Source of the DNA: Pseudomonas sp. RIT-PI-AD
GTDB lineage: Bacteria > Pseudomonadota > Gammaproteobacteria > Pseudomonadales > Pseudomonadaceae
Length of the DNA: 64,000 nucleotides
Assembly: GCF_025642785.1 (NCBI RefSeq)
Contig: NZ_JANZKU010000006.1
Span: 179,247-243,246, forward strand
Direction: 5' to 3'
Below the pieces are notes generated by a model. That model had not been told where the DNA came from. It made no database searches and worked only from the letters and a program-made list of their open reading frames with translations. Shown here piece by piece: positions 38,517-49,391 of the stretch. The position numbers and the translations under genes are program-made. Numbering within the stretch: position 1 is the stretch's first letter; every line of letters begins with the position of its first letter.

Positions 38517-39731
38517 ATGAAATTGCCGATTTACCTCGATTACTCCGCTACCACACCGGTGGACCCGCGCGTCGCGCAGAAGATGAGCGAGTGTCTGCTG
38601 GTGGACGGCAACTTCGGCAACCCGGCCTCGCGTTCCCACGCCTTCGGCTGGAAAGCCGAGGAAGCGGTGGAGAACGCTCGTCGTCAGGTGGCCGAGCTGG
38701 TCAATGCCGACCCCCGCGAGATCGTCTGGACCTCCGGTGCGACCGAGTCCGACAACCTGGCCATCAAGGGCGTGGCGCATTTCTACGCGTCCAAGGGCAA
38801 GCACATCGTCACGTCCAAGATCGAACACAAAGCCGTGCTGGATACCGTCCGCCAGCTCGAGCGCGAAGGCTTCGAGGTCACCTACATCGAGCCCGGCGAA
38901 GATGGCCTGGTCACCCCGGCGCTGGTCGAGGCTGCGTTGCGCGACGACACCGTCCTGGTCTCGGTGATGCATGTGAACAACGAGATCGGTACGGTCAACG
39001 ACATCGCCGCGATCGGCGAACTGACCCGGTCGCGCGGCATCCTCTTCCATGTGGATGCGGCCCAATCGACCGGCAAAGTGGAGATTGACCTGGAGAAGAT
39101 GAAGGTCGACCTGATGTCCTTCTCCGCCCACAAGACCTATGGCCCGAAAGGCATCGGTGCGCTCTACGTTCGGCGTAAGCCCCGGGTGCGCCTCGAGGCG
39201 CAGACCCATGGTGGCGGCCACGAGCGCGGCATGCGTTCCGGCACCCTGGCGACTCACCAGATCGTCGGCATGGGCGAAGCCTTCCGGATCGCCAAGGAAG
39301 AGATGGCTGGCGAGCGCGTGCGTATCCAGGCCCTGCGCGATCGATTCTGGAATGCCATCCAGGGCATGGAAGAGCTGTACCTGAACGGCAGCGCGATCGC
39401 CCGGGTGCCGCACAACCTCAACGTCAGCTTCAACTACGTCGAGGGCGAGTCGCTGATCATGGCGCTCAAGGACCTGGCGGTTTCTTCCGGCTCGGCCTGT
39501 ACTTCGGCGTCCCTCGAACCTTCCTATGTCCTGCGTGCGCTGGGTCGCAACGACGAGTTGGCGCATAGCTCGATCCGTTTCACCTTCGGCCGTTTCACCA
39601 CCGAAGAAGAAGTGGATTACGCCGCGAGCAAGATCCGCGAGTCCGTGGACAAGCTGCGCGAATTGTCTCCCCTTTGGGATATGTATAAAGAGGGCGTCGA
39701 CCTTTCCAAGGTCGAATGGCAGGCACATTGA
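38517..39731 (+). CDS. iscS: Cysteine desulfurase IscS
   Basis: A 404-aa PLP enzyme that takes sulfur from cysteine and passes it as persulfide to IscU, TusA and other acceptors. The PLP lysine is in [17 protein letters not shown], and the mobile active-site loop Cys is in [21 protein letters not shown]. Starts [19 protein letters not shown] with AGGAGAG upstream. 39 bp after iscR. Full length. Confidence 0.98.
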   Translation: MKLPIYLDYSATTPVDPRVAQKMSECLLVDGNFGNPASRSHAFGWKAEEAVENARRQVAELVNADPREIVWTSGATESDNLAIKGVAHFYASKGKHIVTSKIEHKAVLDTVRQLEREGFEVTYIEPGEDGLVTPALVEAALRDDTVLVSVMHVNNEIGTVNDIAAIGELTRSRGILFHVDAAQSTGKVEIDLEKMKVDLMSFSAHKTYGPKGIGALYVRRKPRVRLEAQTHGGGHERGMRSGTLATHQIVGMGEAFRIAKEEMAGERVRIQALRDRFWNAIQGMEELYLNGSAIARVPHNLNVSFNYVEGESLIMALKDLAVSSGSACTSASLEPSYVLRALGRNDELAHSSIRFTFGRFTTEEEVDYAASKIRESVDKLRELSPLWDMYKEGVDLSKVEWQAH

Positions 39732-39763
39732 TGCTGCCCCTGATGAGCGAGGAGTAAAGCACC

Positions 39764-40150
39764 ATGGCTTACAGCGAAAAGGTCATTGACCACTACGAGA
39801 ACCCGCGCAACGTCGGCAAGCTGAATGCGGAGGACCCCGACGTGGGGACCGGCATGGTCGGCGCGCCGGCCTGCGGCGACGTGATGCGCCTGCAGATCAA
39901 GGTCAACGAGCAAGGCGTCATTGAAGACGCCAAGTTCAAGACCTATGGATGCGGCTCGGCCATCGCCTCCAGTTCCCTCGCCACCGAGTGGATGAAGGGT
40001 AAGACCCTGGACGAGGCCGAGACCATCAAGAACACCACCATCGCCGAAGAGCTGGCGCTGCCGCCGGTGAAGATCCACTGCTCGGTGCTCGCCGAGGACG
40101 CCATCAAGGCGGCCGTGCGGGACTACAAGCAGAAGAAAGGCCTGCTCTGA
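39764..40150 (+). CDS. iscU: Fe-S scaffold protein IscU
   Basis: A 128-aa scaffold on which [2Fe-2S] and [4Fe-4S] clusters are built. The three cluster cysteines are in [21 protein letters not shown] and [10 protein letters not shown], and the HscA recognition motif LPPVK precedes the last. Starts [24 protein letters not shown] site upstream. Confidence 0.98.
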   Translation: MAYSEKVIDHYENPRNVGKLNAEDPDVGTGMVGAPACGDVMRLQIKVNEQGVIEDAKFKTYGCGSAIASSSLATEWMKGKTLDEAETIKNTTIAEELALPPVKIHCSVLAEDAIKAAVRDYKQKKGLL

Positions 40151-40166
40151 ACCAACGGGAGGTCCC

Positions 40167-40490
40167 ATGGCTATCAGCATGACTGAAGCGGCTGCTCTCC
40201 ATGTGCGCCGCTCCCTCGAAGGGCGCGGCAAGGGCGAAGGCATTCGCCTGGGCGTCCGCACCACCGGTTGTTCCGGCTTGGCTTACGTGCTCGAGTTCGT
40301 CGACGAAGTGGGAGCCGAGGATGAGGTATTCGAGAATTTCGGGGTCAAGGTGATCATCGATCCCAAGAGTCTCGCCTACCTCGACGGCACCGAGCTCGAC
40401 TTCGTTCGCGAAGGCTTGAACGAAGGGTTCAAGTTCAACAATCCCAACGTGCGTGGTGAGTGTGGCTGCGGCGAAAGTTTCAACGTTTGA
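40167..40490 (+). CDS. iscA: A-type Fe-S carrier IscA
   Basis: A 107-aa A-type carrier with the three conserved cysteines in TTGCSGLAY and the C-terminal CGCGESFNV. It hands clusters from IscU to target proteins. Lies 16 bp after iscU with ACGGGAGG upstream. Confidence 0.97.
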   Translation: MAISMTEAAALHVRRSLEGRGKGEGIRLGVRTTGCSGLAYVLEFVDEVGAEDEVFENFGVKVIIDPKSLAYLDGTELDFVREGLNEGFKFNNPNVRGECGCGESFNV

Positions 40491-40498
40491 GGCCGTCC

Positions 40499-41020
40499 GT
40501 GGGTAAACCCTGTCACTTCGCGCTCTTCGACCTGCAACCGGCGTTCCTGCTGGATCTCGACCGCCTGGCCGCGCGTTATCGCGAATTGGCGCGGGGCGTG
40601 CATCCGGATCGCTTCGCCGATGCGTCTTCGCGCGAGCAGCGCCTGGCGCTCGAGCAGGCGGCGCAGCTCAACGAGGCCTACCAGACGCTGAAGAGCGTGC
40701 CACAGCGTGCGCTTCACCTGTTGGCGTTGCAGGGTGGCGAATTGCCGCTGGAAGCCACGGTGCAGGATCCGCAATTCCTCCTGCAACAGATGCAATGGCG
40801 TGAAGAACTGGAAGAATTGCAGGACAATGCCGACCTGCCGGGCGTCACCCCATTCAAGCTGCGATTGAAGGCGGCCCAGGCCGAGCTGGAAGCGCGGTTC
40901 GCCGAGTGCTGGGATCAGCCGGCGCGGCGCGAGGAAGCCGAGCGACTGGTGCGCCGCATGCAGTTCCTCGACAAACTCTCCCACGAGGTGCGCCAATTGG
41001 AAGAGCGCCTCGACGATTAA
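40499..41020 (+). CDS. hscB: Co-chaperone HscB
   Basis: A 173-aa J-domain protein that brings IscU to HscA and stimulates its ATPase. It starts at a GTG (40499), 8 bp after iscA, giving the family N-terminus [15 protein letters not shown]. The J-domain motif HPDRFAD is at about residues 34-40, and the C-terminal three-helix IscU-binding domain follows. An in-frame ATG at 40460 would overlap iscA and is not needed. Confidence 0.96.
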   Translation: MGKPCHFALFDLQPAFLLDLDRLAARYRELARGVHPDRFADASSREQRLALEQAAQLNEAYQTLKSVPQRALHLLALQGGELPLEATVQDPQFLLQQMQWREELEELQDNADLPGVTPFKLRLKAAQAELEARFAECWDQPARREEAERLVRRMQFLDKLSHEVRQLEERLDD

Positions 41021-41065
41021 TCCGCGCGGACCTTTCCAGGCGCAGCGCCCAATTCATAGATAAGC

Positions 41066-42928
41066 ATGTCTCTACTGCAGATCGCCGAGCCCGGACAAAG
41101 CCCGCAACCACACCAGCGTCGCCTGGCCGTGGGCATCGATCTGGGCACCACCAATTCATTGGTAGCCGCTGTCCGCAGTGGCCTGGCCGAAACCCTGGCG
41201 GATGCCGCGGGGCAGGTCATCCTGCCTTCCGCGGTGCGCTATCACGCCGACCGCGTCGAGGTCGGGCAGGGCGCCAAGGCTGCCGCCTCCGAAGATCCCC
41301 TCAATACCGTGCTCTCGGTCAAGCGCCTGATGGGGCGTGGGCTGGCCGATGTGAAACAGTTGGGCGAGCAGTTGCCCTACCGGTTCGTCGAGGGTGAATC
41401 GCACATGCCGTTCATCGACACCGTGCAGGGCGCGAAGAGCCCGGTGGAGGTGTCGGCGGAAATCCTTCGTGCGCTGCGTGAGCGGGCCGAGGCGGCATTG
41501 GCCGGCGAGCTGGTGGGCGCGGTCATCACCGTGCCGGCCTATTTCGACGACGCCCAGCGCCAGGCGACCAAGGACGCTGCCCGTCTGGCCGGCCTGAACG
41601 TATTGCGTTTGCTCAACGAACCCACCGCCGCTGCCGTGGCTTACGGGCTGGACCAGCAGGCGGAAGGGGTCGTGGCGATCTACGACCTGGGCGGCGGTAC
41701 CTTCGATATTTCCATTCTGCGCCTGACCGCCGGCGTCTTCGAAGTCATGGCCACCGGGGGCGACAGTGCCCTGGGCGGTGACGACTTCGACCACGCCATC
41801 GCCGGCTGGATCATCGAGCAGGCCGGCCTGTCCGCCGACCTCGACCCCGGCGCGCAGCGGCAGTTATTGCGAATCGCCTGCTCCGCCAAGGAAGCGCTCA
41901 GCCAGGCTGACGCGACCTCCCTGGCCTATGGCGGTTGGAGCGGTGTTTTGAGCCGCCAGCACTTCGATGCCCTGATCGAGCCCTTGGTGATGCGCAGCCT
42001 CAAGGCTTGCCGCCGGGCGGTACGGGACGCCGGCATCGAGATTTCCGAGGTGGAAGCCGTGGTGATGGTGGGTGGGTCGACCCGGGTTCCGCGCGTTCGC
42101 CAGGGGGTGAGCGAGCTGTTCGGGCGCCAGCCCATGACCGATATCGATCCCGATCAGGTGGTCGCCATCGGTGCGGCGATCCAGGCCGACACCCTGGCCG
42201 GCAACCGCCGCGGTGGCGAAGAACTGCTGTTGCTGGACGTGATCCCGCTGTCCCTGGGCCTGGAAACCATGGGTGGGCTGATGGAGAAGGTCATTCCGCG
42301 CAACACCACCATCCCGGTGGCGCGCGCGCAGGACTTTACCACCTACAAGGACGGCCAGACGGCCATGATGATCCACGTCCTGCAAGGCGAGCGGGAGCTG
42401 GTCAAGGACTGCCGGTCCCTGGCGCGCTTCGAGTTGCGCGGCATTCCGCCCATGGTGGCGGGCGCGGCGAAGATCCGCGTGACCTTCCAGGTGGATGCCG
42501 ACGGTTTGCTCGGCGTCGCCGCCCGCGAGCTCGGTTCCGGGGTGGAGGCGAGCATCCAGGTCAAGCCGTCCTACGGACTGACCGACGGCGAGATCATGCG
42601 CATGCTGAAGGATTCCTTCCAGCATGCCGGAGACGACAAGGCTGCCCGTGCGTTGCGCGAGCAGCAGGTGGATGCCCAGCGCCTGCTGGAATCCGTGCAG
42701 GCCGCCCTGGAAGTGGATGGCCAACGCTTGCTGGATGCCGAGGAGCGCGAGGCCATCGAAGAGCAGATGCGAGTGCTCCGCGAGCTGGCGGGCGGAACCG
42801 ACGGCGTCGCCATCGAGCGCCAGACCAAGCGCCTGTCCCAGGTGACCGACGCCTTCGCCGCGCGGCGGATGGACGCGAGCGTCAAGGCGGCTCTGGCCGG
42901 ACGTCGATTGAATGAACTTGAGGAATGA
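41066..42928 (+). CDS. hscA: Fe-S biogenesis chaperone HscA
   Basis: A 620-aa specialised Hsp70. Nucleotide-binding blocks are [41 protein letters not shown] and [16 protein letters not shown], with [13 protein letters not shown] further on. The substrate domain from about residue 390 binds the LPPVK motif of IscU and releases its cluster. Length and order are standard for the isc operon. Confidence 0.97.
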   Translation: MSLLQIAEPGQSPQPHQRRLAVGIDLGTTNSLVAAVRSGLAETLADAAGQVILPSAVRYHADRVEVGQGAKAAASEDPLNTVLSVKRLMGRGLADVKQLGEQLPYRFVEGESHMPFIDTVQGAKSPVEVSAEILRALRERAEAALAGELVGAVITVPAYFDDAQRQATKDAARLAGLNVLRLLNEPTAAAVAYGLDQQAEGVVAIYDLGGGTFDISILRLTAGVFEVMATGGDSALGGDDFDHAIAGWIIEQAGLSADLDPGAQRQLLRIACSAKEALSQADATSLAYGGWSGVLSRQHFDALIEPLVMRSLKACRRAVRDAGIEISEVEAVVMVGGSTRVPRVRQGVSELFGRQPMTDIDPDQVVAIGAAIQADTLAGNRRGGEELLLLDVIPLSLGLETMGGLMEKVIPRNTTIPVARAQDFTTYKDGQTAMMIHVLQGERELVKDCRSLARFELRGIPPMVAGAAKIRVTFQVDADGLLGVAARELGSGVEASIQVKPSYGLTDGEIMRMLKDSFQHAGDDKAARALREQQVDAQRLLESVQAALEVDGQRLLDAEEREAIEEQMRVLRELAGGTDGVAIERQTKRLSQVTDAFAARRMDASVKAALAGRRLNELEE

Positions 42929-42931
42929 CTG

Positions 42932-43270
42932 ATGCCGCAGATCGTATTTCTGCCTAACGCCGAACATTGCCCCGAGGGCATGGTGGTCGAGGCCAAGCCG
43001 GGCGAGACCATCATCGCCGCGGCGATGCGCAACGGCCTGGAAATCGAGCACGCCTGCGAGATGTCCTGCGCCTGCACCACCTGCCACGTGGTGGTACGCG
43101 AGGGCTTCGCCTCGCTGGAAGCGTCCGACGAACTGGAAGACGATATGCTGGATAAGGCCTGGGGGCTGGAACCGCAGTCGCGGCTGTCCTGCCAGGCGCT
43201 GGTCGGCGAGCAGGATCTGGTGGTGGAAATCCCCCGCTATACCCTCAACCAGGTTTCGGAAAAGCACTAG
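42932..43270 (+). CDS. fdx: [2Fe-2S] ferredoxin, isc type
   Basis: A 112-aa adrenodoxin-like ferredoxin supplying electrons for cluster assembly. The four ligands lie in EHACEMSCACTTCHVVV (C-x5-C-x2-C) and RLSCQALVG. Starts MPQIVFLPNAEHCPEG, 3 bp after hscA. Confidence 0.97.
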   Translation: MPQIVFLPNAEHCPEGMVVEAKPGETIIAAAMRNGLEIEHACEMSCACTTCHVVVREGFASLEASDELEDDMLDKAWGLEPQSRLSCQALVGEQDLVVEIPRYTLNQVSEKH

Positions 43271-43279
43271 GAGATGGCC

Positions 43280-43480
43280 GTGAGTCTGAAATGGGCCGAT
43301 GTGCTGGACATCGCCATCGAACTGGCGGAAAGCAAACCGGACGTGGATCCGCGCTACATCAACTTCGTCGACCTGCATCGCTGGGTCATCGGTTTGCCGG
43401 ACTTCAGCGACGACCCGCAGCGAGGCGGTGAAAAGGTGCTGGAGGCGATCCAGGGCGCCTGGATCGAAGAGCTCGACTGA
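43280..43480 (+). CDS. iscX: IscX (YfhJ) iron-binding regulator of IscS
   Basis: A 66-aa acidic protein starting at GTG 43280 (MSLKWADVLDIAIELAESK). The ATG at 43274 abuts the AGGAG site directly and so cannot be the start. The length equals E. coli IscX. Family features are the acidic WIEELD C-terminus and DPRYINFVDLHRWV. It binds iron and tunes IscS activity. Last gene of the operon. Confidence 0.93.
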   Translation: MSLKWADVLDIAIELAESKPDVDPRYINFVDLHRWVIGLPDFSDDPQRGGEKVLEAIQGAWIEELD

Positions 43481-43510
43481 GCCAAGGTGCCACCCTACGC
43501 ATTTGACTGG

Positions 43511-43541
43511 AACCCGCGTATAATTCGCGGGTTTAATTTTT
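43511..43541 (+). terminator. isc operon terminator, with a -10 element in its loop
   Basis: Arms AACCCGCG (43511-43518) and CGCGGGTT (43526-43533), then a T-rich tract to 43541. The loop contains a perfect TATAAT (43519-43524), probably the ndk -10 hexamer, so terminator and promoter overlap. Confidence 0.7.
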
Positions 43542-43571
43542 CGCTTTAAATCCTTGTTTCTGGAGTTTTAC

Positions 43572-44003
43572 ATGGCTGTTGAACGTACCCTGTCCATCGT
43601 CAAGCCGGACGCCGTTGCCAAGAACGTCGTCGGTGAGATCGTCACCCGTTTCGAAAAAGCCGGCCTGCGCGTCGTCGCCGCCAAGATGGTCCAGCTGTCC
43701 GAGCGCGAAGCCGGTGGTTTCTATGCCGAGCACAAAGAACGCCCCTTCTTCAAGGACCTGGTGTCCTTCATGACTTCCGGCCCGGTGGTCGTGCAGGTAC
43801 TGGAAGGCGAAGGCGCCATCGCCAAGAACCGTGAACTGATGGGCGCGACCGATCCGAAGAAAGCCGAAGCCGGTACCATCCGCGCCGATTTCGCCGTTTC
43901 CATCGACGAAAACGCCGTCCACGGTTCCGATTCCGAGGCTTCCGCCGCTCGCGAAATCGCTTATTTCTTCGCCGCTACCGAGGTATGCGCTCGCACTCGC
44001 TGA
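43572..44003 (+). CDS. ndk: Nucleoside diphosphate kinase
   Basis: A 143-aa enzyme balancing NTP pools by phosphotransfer through an active-site histidine, seen in [22 protein letters not shown]. Starts [18 protein letters not shown] with GGAG upstream, the preferred start over the Met six codons earlier. Standard length. Next gene rlmN follows by 22 bp. Confidence 0.97.
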   Translation: MAVERTLSIVKPDAVAKNVVGEIVTRFEKAGLRVVAAKMVQLSEREAGGFYAEHKERPFFKDLVSFMTSGPVVVQVLEGEGAIAKNRELMGATDPKKAEAGTIRADFAVSIDENAVHGSDSEASAAREIAYFFAATEVCARTR

Positions 44004-44025
44004 CGCGAGCCGCGAGGGTGAAGCC

Positions 44026-45171
44026 ATGACGGAAACCACCGGAAAAGCCAACCTGCTGGGCATGACCCAGCAGCAACTGGAGCACTTCTTCGAGTCCATC
44101 GGGGAGAAGCGTTTCCGCGCCGGTCAGGTGATGAAGTGGATTCACCATTTTGGCGTCGATGACTTCGACGCCATGAGCAATATCGGCAAGGCCTTGCGCG
44201 ATAAGCTCAAGGCCTGCGCCGAGATCCGCGGTCCGGAAATCGTCTCCGAAGACATTTCCAGCGACGGCACCCGCAAGTGGGTGGTGCGCGTGGCCTCGGG
44301 CAGCTGTGTCGAGACCGTGTACATTCCCCAGGGCGGCCGCGGCACCCTGTGCGTCTCTTCCCAGGCCGGCTGTGCCCTCGACTGCAGTTTCTGCTCCACC
44401 GGCAAGCAAGGCTTCAACAGCGACCTGAGCGCCGCCGAGGTGATCGGCCAAGTGTGGATCGCCAACAAATCCTTCGGCACCGTCCCCGCCAAGATCGATC
44501 GCGCCGTCACCAACGTGGTGATGATGGGCATGGGCGAGCCGCTGCTGAACTTCGATAACGTGGTCGCCGCCATGCACATCATGATGGACGACCTCGGCTA
44601 CGGCATTTCCAAGCGCAAGGTGACCCTGTCCACCTCGGGCGTTGTGCCGATGATCGACAAACTGGCCGAAGCCATCGACGTCTCCCTGGCGCTGTCGTTG
44701 CACGCGCCCAACGACGAGTTGCGCAACAAGCTGGTGCCGATCAACAAGAAATACCCGCTGGACGTGTTGCTGGCGGCCTGCAAGCGCTACGTTTCGCGGT
44801 TGGGCGAGAAACGGTTGTTGACCATCGAGTACACCCTGCTCAAGGACGTCAACGACCAGCCCGAGCACGCGGCCCAGATGATCGAGCTGCTGCGCGACGT
44901 TCCTTGCAAGATCAACCTGATTCCTTTCAATCCTTTTCCCTTCTCCGGTTACGAGCGGCCCAGCAACAACGCGATCCGGCGTTTCCAGGACCTGCTGCAC
45001 AAGGCCGGGCACAATGTCACCGTTCGCACCACCCGGGGCGAGGACATCGACGCCGCCTGCGGCCAACTGGTCGGACAGGTCATGGACCGTACCCGCCGCA
45101 GCGAGCGCTATATCGCCGTGCGGCAGTTGAATGGCGAGGCGGATGCGCCCCATAGTGCCAACCGGACCTGA
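44026..45171 (+). CDS. rlmN: Dual-specificity 23S rRNA/tRNA adenine-C2 methyltransferase RlmN
   Basis: A 381-aa radical-SAM enzyme that methylates A2503 of 23S rRNA and A37 of some tRNAs. The C-x3-C-x2-C cluster motif is in [16 protein letters not shown], and the two catalytic cysteines lie in the C-terminal part ([13 protein letters not shown]) and in the CNxx-type region upstream. It starts [17 protein letters not shown]. Heads the rlmN-pilF-rodZ-ispG-hisS run. It needs an Fe-S cluster and so depends on the isc operon just upstream. Confidence 0.97.
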   Translation: MTETTGKANLLGMTQQQLEHFFESIGEKRFRAGQVMKWIHHFGVDDFDAMSNIGKALRDKLKACAEIRGPEIVSEDISSDGTRKWVVRVASGSCVETVYIPQGGRGTLCVSSQAGCALDCSFCSTGKQGFNSDLSAAEVIGQVWIANKSFGTVPAKIDRAVTNVVMMGMGEPLLNFDNVVAAMHIMMDDLGYGISKRKVTLSTSGVVPMIDKLAEAIDVSLALSLHAPNDELRNKLVPINKKYPLDVLLAACKRYVSRLGEKRLLTIEYTLLKDVNDQPEHAAQMIELLRDVPCKINLIPFNPFPFSGYERPSNNAIRRFQDLLHKAGHNVTVRTTRGEDIDAACGQLVGQVMDRTRRSERYIAVRQLNGEADAPHSANRT

Positions 45172-45183
45172 AGGGAGGACTCG

Positions 45184-45945
45184 ATGATTCCAAGGACGTC
45201 TTTATTACTGATCGTCGCCGGCCTGCTCGCCGGCTGCGTGACCACCGGCAACGTCGATCCGATGCGCACCTCGAAAGGGCGCGACGAGGCACGGGATGCC
45301 TACATCCAACTGGGCATCGGCTATTTGCAACAGGGCGACAGCGAGCGGGCCAAGGTGCCCTTGAAGCAGGCGCTCGAACTGGATTCCTCCAATGCCGACG
45401 CCCACGCCGCCCTTGCCCTGGTCTTCCAGAGCGAACTGGAGCCGGAGCTGGCCGACGAGGAGTTCCGCAAGGCGCTTTCGGCCCGCGGTTCCGACCCACG
45501 CATCCTGAACAACTACGGGGGCTTCCTGTTCGAGCAGAAACGCTACAAGGAAGCCTACCAACGCTTCGAGCAAGCGGCGGCGGACAACCTGTACCCCGAG
45601 CGCTCGCGGGTATTCGAGAATCTCGGCTTGACCGCGGTGGCGCTGAACCAGCGTGAACTGGCCAAGCAGCACTTCGAGAAATCCCTGCGGTTGAATCGCC
45701 AGCAGCCCAGAGCCTTGCTGGCGATGGCGGAGCTTTCCTACGAGGACAAACAGTACGTGCCGGCCCGGGATTACTACGGCCTCTACAGCGCGATGGCCGA
45801 ACAGAACGCCCGCAGCCTGTTGCTCGGCGCTCGCCTCGCCAAGGTCTTCGAGGACCGCGATCAGGCCGCCAGCCTGGGCCTGCAGCTGAAACGCCTCTAT
45901 CCCGGTACGCCGGAGTATCAGAAATACCTGTCGGAGCAACGATGA
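45184..45945 (+). CDS. pilF: Type IV pilus pilotin lipoprotein PilF
   Basis: A 253-aa outer-membrane lipoprotein (MIPRTSLLLIVAGLLAGCVTT, lipobox LAGC) of tetratricopeptide repeats (AYIQLGIGYLQQGDSERAKVPLKQAL, DAHAALALVFQ, RILNNYGGFLFEQKRYKEAYQRF). It carries the secretin PilQ to the outer membrane for type IV pilus assembly. Overlaps rodZ by four bases (ATGA). Confidence 0.96.
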   Translation: MIPRTSLLLIVAGLLAGCVTTGNVDPMRTSKGRDEARDAYIQLGIGYLQQGDSERAKVPLKQALELDSSNADAHAALALVFQSELEPELADEEFRKALSARGSDPRILNNYGGFLFEQKRYKEAYQRFEQAAADNLYPERSRVFENLGLTAVALNQRELAKQHFEKSLRLNRQQPRALLAMAELSYEDKQYVPARDYYGLYSAMAEQNARSLLLGARLAKVFEDRDQAASLGLQLKRLYPGTPEYQKYLSEQR

Positions 45946-46943
45946 AAGCGTCGCACCCCGAAGCAGTCGCGGCCTCCCGCGCCAACCCGGGCGAGACCCT
46001 GCGGTTGGCTCGCGAAGGCAACGGCTGGAAGCTGGGCGATGTCGCCCATCAACTCAACCTGACCGAACACGCCCTGCGCCAACTCGAAGCCGGCGCGTTC
46101 GAGCAGTTGCCGGGGCACACGTTCGCCCGCGGCTACATCCGCGCCTACGCGAAGCTTCTGGGCATGGACCAGAACCGCCTGGTGGCGGAGTTCGACCAGT
46201 ACACCGGCACCGATGCCAAGGGCAGCGACGTGCATAGCCTGGGGCGTATCGAAGAGCCGGTACGACTGTCCCAGAGCGTGCTGCGCGTCGTCAGCTTCTT
46301 CATCCTGGTCGCGCTCATCGGCGCAGCCTTCTTCTGGTGGCAGGAGCAATCGCAGCGCCGCGCCGGCGAGGCGAGCAACACCAGCCTCGAGCACGTCGAA
46401 GTGGAAAGCGCCGACGGCACCACCCAGATCCATCCCCTGGACGAGCCGGAAGACCAGGCCGTGGTCGAGGCCGAAACCGAGGCCACGCCGCCGGTGACCG
46501 AGCTGCCGCTGGACGGTACGACGCCGGACGTGGCCACCGCGCCCTCGACCACGCCTCCCGCGACGCCAACGCCCTCCGCGGCGCCGCCGGCGGTGACGCC
46601 TCCGTCCGTGCCCCAGCCCGTCGTGCCGACTCCCGCGCCCAGCAGTCCGGCGGCGGCTGCGCCCGCTGCCGCGCCGGAAGCTCCGGTGGAACTGGCCGCC
46701 GGCCAGGCGCGGATCGACATCCGCTTCGTCGCCGATTGCTGGACCCAGGTCAGCGAAGTGGGCGGCAAGGTCCTGTTCAGCGGTCTCAAGCGTACCGGCG
46801 AAACCCTGCAACTGGTGGGCAAGGCCCCGCTGGAACTCCGCCTGGGGTATGCCCGTGGCGCCCAGGTGAGCTACAACGGCCAGGCCGTCGACCTCGCCGC
46901 ATCCACCCATGGCGAGACCGCTCGCCTGAAGTTGGGGCAATAA
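45942..46943 (+). CDS. rodZ: Cytoskeleton protein RodZ
   Basis: A 333-aa bitopic protein. Cytoplasmic N-terminal helix-turn-helix (NLTEHALRQLEAGAFEQLPGHTFARGYIRAYAKLLGMD), one membrane helix near residues 110-128 (VLRVVSFFILVALIGAAFFWW), a long Pro/Ala/Thr-rich periplasmic linker and a C-terminal beta domain (IDIRFVADCWTQVSE, DUF4115). RodZ binds MreB and holds the elongation machinery in shape. Coupled to pilF and followed by ispG in 3 bp. Confidence 0.95.
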   Translation: MKASHPEAVAASRANPGETLRLAREGNGWKLGDVAHQLNLTEHALRQLEAGAFEQLPGHTFARGYIRAYAKLLGMDQNRLVAEFDQYTGTDAKGSDVHSLGRIEEPVRLSQSVLRVVSFFILVALIGAAFFWWQEQSQRRAGEASNTSLEHVEVESADGTTQIHPLDEPEDQAVVEAETEATPPVTELPLDGTTPDVATAPSTTPPATPTPSAAPPAVTPPSVPQPVVPTPAPSSPAAAAPAAAPEAPVELAAGQARIDIRFVADCWTQVSEVGGKVLFSGLKRTGETLQLVGKAPLELRLGYARGAQVSYNGQAVDLAASTHGETARLKLGQ

Positions 46944-46946
46944 GCC

Positions 46947-48056
46947 ATGCATTGCGAGTCGCCCATCAAGCGTCGGTTGTCGCGTCAGATCATGGTCGGC
47001 AACGTACCGGTCGGGGGCGATGCGCCCATCGCGGTGCAGAGCATGACCAACACCGACACCTGCGACGTGGCCGCGACCGTGGCACAGATCCGCCGCCTGG
47101 AAGACGCGGGCGCCGACATCGTCCGGGTCTCGGTGCCGGACATGGACGCCGCCGAGGCGTTCGGCCTGATCAAGCGTCAGGTGCGGGTGCCGCTGGTGGC
47201 GGACATCCATTTCGATTACACCATCGCCCTGCGCGTCGCCGAGCTGGGTGTGGACTGCCTGCGCATCAATCCCGGCAACATCGGCCGCGAGGACCGGGTC
47301 AAGGCCGTGGTGGACGCCGCTCGCGACCGCGGGATTCCGATCCGCATTGGGGTCAACGCCGGTTCGCTGGAAAAAGACTTGCAAAAGAAATACGGCGAGC
47401 CGACCCCGGAAGCCCTGGTCGAGTCGGCGCTGCGTCACGTGGAGCACCTGGACCGCCTGAACTTCCCCGACTTCAAGGTCAGCGTGAAGGCTTCCGACGT
47501 GTTCATGGCGGTGGAGGCCTATCGCCTGCTGGCCAAGCAGATCGAACAGCCGCTGCACCTGGGGATCACCGAGGCCGGTGGCCTGCGCTCCGGCACCGTG
47601 AAGTCGGCGGTCGGCCTGGGCATGCTGCTGGCCGACGGCATCGGCGACACCATCCGCATCTCCCTGGCGGCCGATCCGGTCGAGGAGATCAAGGTCGGTT
47701 ACGACATCCTCAAGTCGCTGCGCCTGCGTTCGCGGGGCATCAACTTCATCGCCTGCCCGAGTTGCTCGCGGCAGAACTTCGACGTGGTGAAGACCATGAA
47801 CGAGCTGGAGGGCCGGCTGGAAGACCTGCTGGTGCCCCTGGACGTGGCGGTCATCGGATGCGTGGTGAACGGTCCGGGCGAGGCCAAGGAAGCCCACGTC
47901 GGGCTGACCGGCGGCAGCCCCAACCTCATCTACATCGATGGCAAGCCTGCACAGAAACTGACCAACGACAACCTGGTGGACGAGCTGGAAAGGCTCATCC
48001 GCCGGAAAGCGGCCGAAAAGGCCGAAGCCGACGCGGCCTTGATCGTCCGCGGCTGA
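46947..48056 (+). CDS. ispG: 4-hydroxy-3-methylbut-2-enyl-diphosphate synthase (IspG)
   Basis: A 369-aa [4Fe-4S] enzyme of the MEP isoprenoid pathway, making HMBPP from MEcPP. The cluster cysteines lie in [13 protein letters not shown] and [18 protein letters not shown], the TIM-barrel part starts with [19 protein letters not shown]. Starts [19 protein letters not shown]. Another client of the isc system. Confidence 0.97.
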   Translation: MHCESPIKRRLSRQIMVGNVPVGGDAPIAVQSMTNTDTCDVAATVAQIRRLEDAGADIVRVSVPDMDAAEAFGLIKRQVRVPLVADIHFDYTIALRVAELGVDCLRINPGNIGREDRVKAVVDAARDRGIPIRIGVNAGSLEKDLQKKYGEPTPEALVESALRHVEHLDRLNFPDFKVSVKASDVFMAVEAYRLLAKQIEQPLHLGITEAGGLRSGTVKSAVGLGMLLADGIGDTIRISLAADPVEEIKVGYDILKSLRLRSRGINFIACPSCSRQNFDVVKTMNELEGRLEDLLVPLDVAVIGCVVNGPGEAKEAHVGLTGGSPNLIYIDGKPAQKLTNDNLVDELERLIRRKAAEKAEADAALIVRG

Positions 48057-48076
48057 ATCACCGTTAAGGATTCCGA

Positions 48077-49366
48077 GTGAGCAAGTCCCTGCAAGCCATC
48101 CGTGGCATGAACGACATTTTGCCGGAGCAGACGCCCGCCTGGCGTTATCTGGAGAACACCCTGGCGACATTGCTCGACGGCTATGGCTACAAGGAAATCC
48201 GCCTGCCAATCCTCGAGTTCACCGAATTGTTCGCCCGCGGCATCGGCGAAGGCACCGACGTGGTCGACAAGGAGATGTACACCTTCCTCGACCGCAACGA
48301 AGAGTCCCTGACCCTGCGCCCGGAGGGCACCGCCGGCTGCGTGAGGGCGATGCTCGAGCACGGTCTCACCGGTGGCGGGCAGGTCCAGAAGCTCTGGTAC
48401 GCCGGCCCGATGTTCCGCTACGAGAAGCCGCAGAAGGGCCGCTACCGCCAGTTCCACCAGGTGGGCGTGGAGGTGTTCAACCAGCCCGGCCCGGACATCG
48501 ACGCCGAGCTGATCGTCCTCACCTGGCGCCTGTGGAGGACCCTGGGCCTGTCCGACGCGGTCAGCCTGCAACTCAACAGCCTCGGTTCCAGCGACGCGCG
48601 TGCCCGTTACCGCGATGCGCTGGTGATCTACCTGCGCGAGCGTTTCGATCAGCTCGACGAGGACAGCCAGCGCCGCCTCACCACCAATCCGCTGCGGATT
48701 CTCGACAGCAAGTCGGCCAGCACCCAGGCGCTGCTCGCCGATGCGCCGACTCTGCACGATTACCTGGATGACGAGTCGCGCCTGCATTTCGACGGCTTGA
48801 AGGCTCGCCTGGATGCCGCCGGCATCCGGTACGAGATCAACCCGAAACTGGTCCGTGGCCTGGATTACTACGGCCGCACCGTATTCGAATGGGTCACCGA
48901 CAAGCTCGGCGCCCAGGGCACCGTCTGCGCCGGGGGCCGCTACGACGGCCTGGTCACCCAGTTCGGCGGCAAGCCTACCCCGGGCGTGGGGTTCGCCATG
49001 GGCGTGGAGCGCCTGGTGCTGCTGCTGGAAACCCTTGGCCTGTTGCCGGAGACACTGCAGCGCCCGGCCGACTTGTATCTCTGCGCCTTCGGCGAAGCCG
49101 CCGAGCTGGCCGCGTTGACCCTGGCCGAGCGTCTGCGCGATGCCTTGCCGGGTATCCGCCTGCTGGTGAACGCCGGGGGCGGCAGCTTCAAGAGTCAGTT
49201 CAAGAAGGCCGACAAGAGCGGCGCGCGCTACGCGATGATCTTGGGTGACGACGAACTGGCGAACCGCGTGGTAGGTTGCAAACCCCTGCGCGACGACAGC
49301 GAACAACAGAACATAGCCTGGGATGCTCTGCCCGAGCATCTGGCGACCTGCCTGCAGCGGGTTTGA
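48077..49366 (+). CDS. hisS: Histidyl-tRNA synthetase
   Basis: A 429-aa class II aminoacyl-tRNA synthetase. Motif 2 region [16 protein letters not shown], histidine-specific [15 protein letters not shown], motif 3 region [28 protein letters not shown], and a C-terminal anticodon-binding domain. Start ATG with TTAAGGA upstream, 20 bp after ispG. Length is normal. Confidence 0.97.
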   Translation: MSKSLQAIRGMNDILPEQTPAWRYLENTLATLLDGYGYKEIRLPILEFTELFARGIGEGTDVVDKEMYTFLDRNEESLTLRPEGTAGCVRAMLEHGLTGGGQVQKLWYAGPMFRYEKPQKGRYRQFHQVGVEVFNQPGPDIDAELIVLTWRLWRTLGLSDAVSLQLNSLGSSDARARYRDALVIYLRERFDQLDEDSQRRLTTNPLRILDSKSASTQALLADAPTLHDYLDDESRLHFDGLKARLDAAGIRYEINPKLVRGLDYYGRTVFEWVTDKLGAQGTVCAGGRYDGLVTQFGGKPTPGVGFAMGVERLVLLLETLGLLPETLQRPADLYLCAFGEAAELAALTLAERLRDALPGIRLLVNAGGGSFKSQFKKADKSGARYAMILGDDELANRVVGCKPLRDDSEQQNIAWDALPEHLATCLQRV

Positions 49367-49391
49367 GCATTCAGCGAATAGGAGTATTGGG

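Noticed and set aside
43503..43524. TTGACT and TATAAT before ndk as one promoter
   Set aside because: The hexamers are only 10 bases apart, too close for a sigma-70 promoter. Only the TATAAT is kept as a possible -10.
46147..46820. Low-complexity antisense open frames opposite rodZ
   Set aside because: They mirror the Pro/Ala/Thr-rich linker of RodZ and have no independent support.
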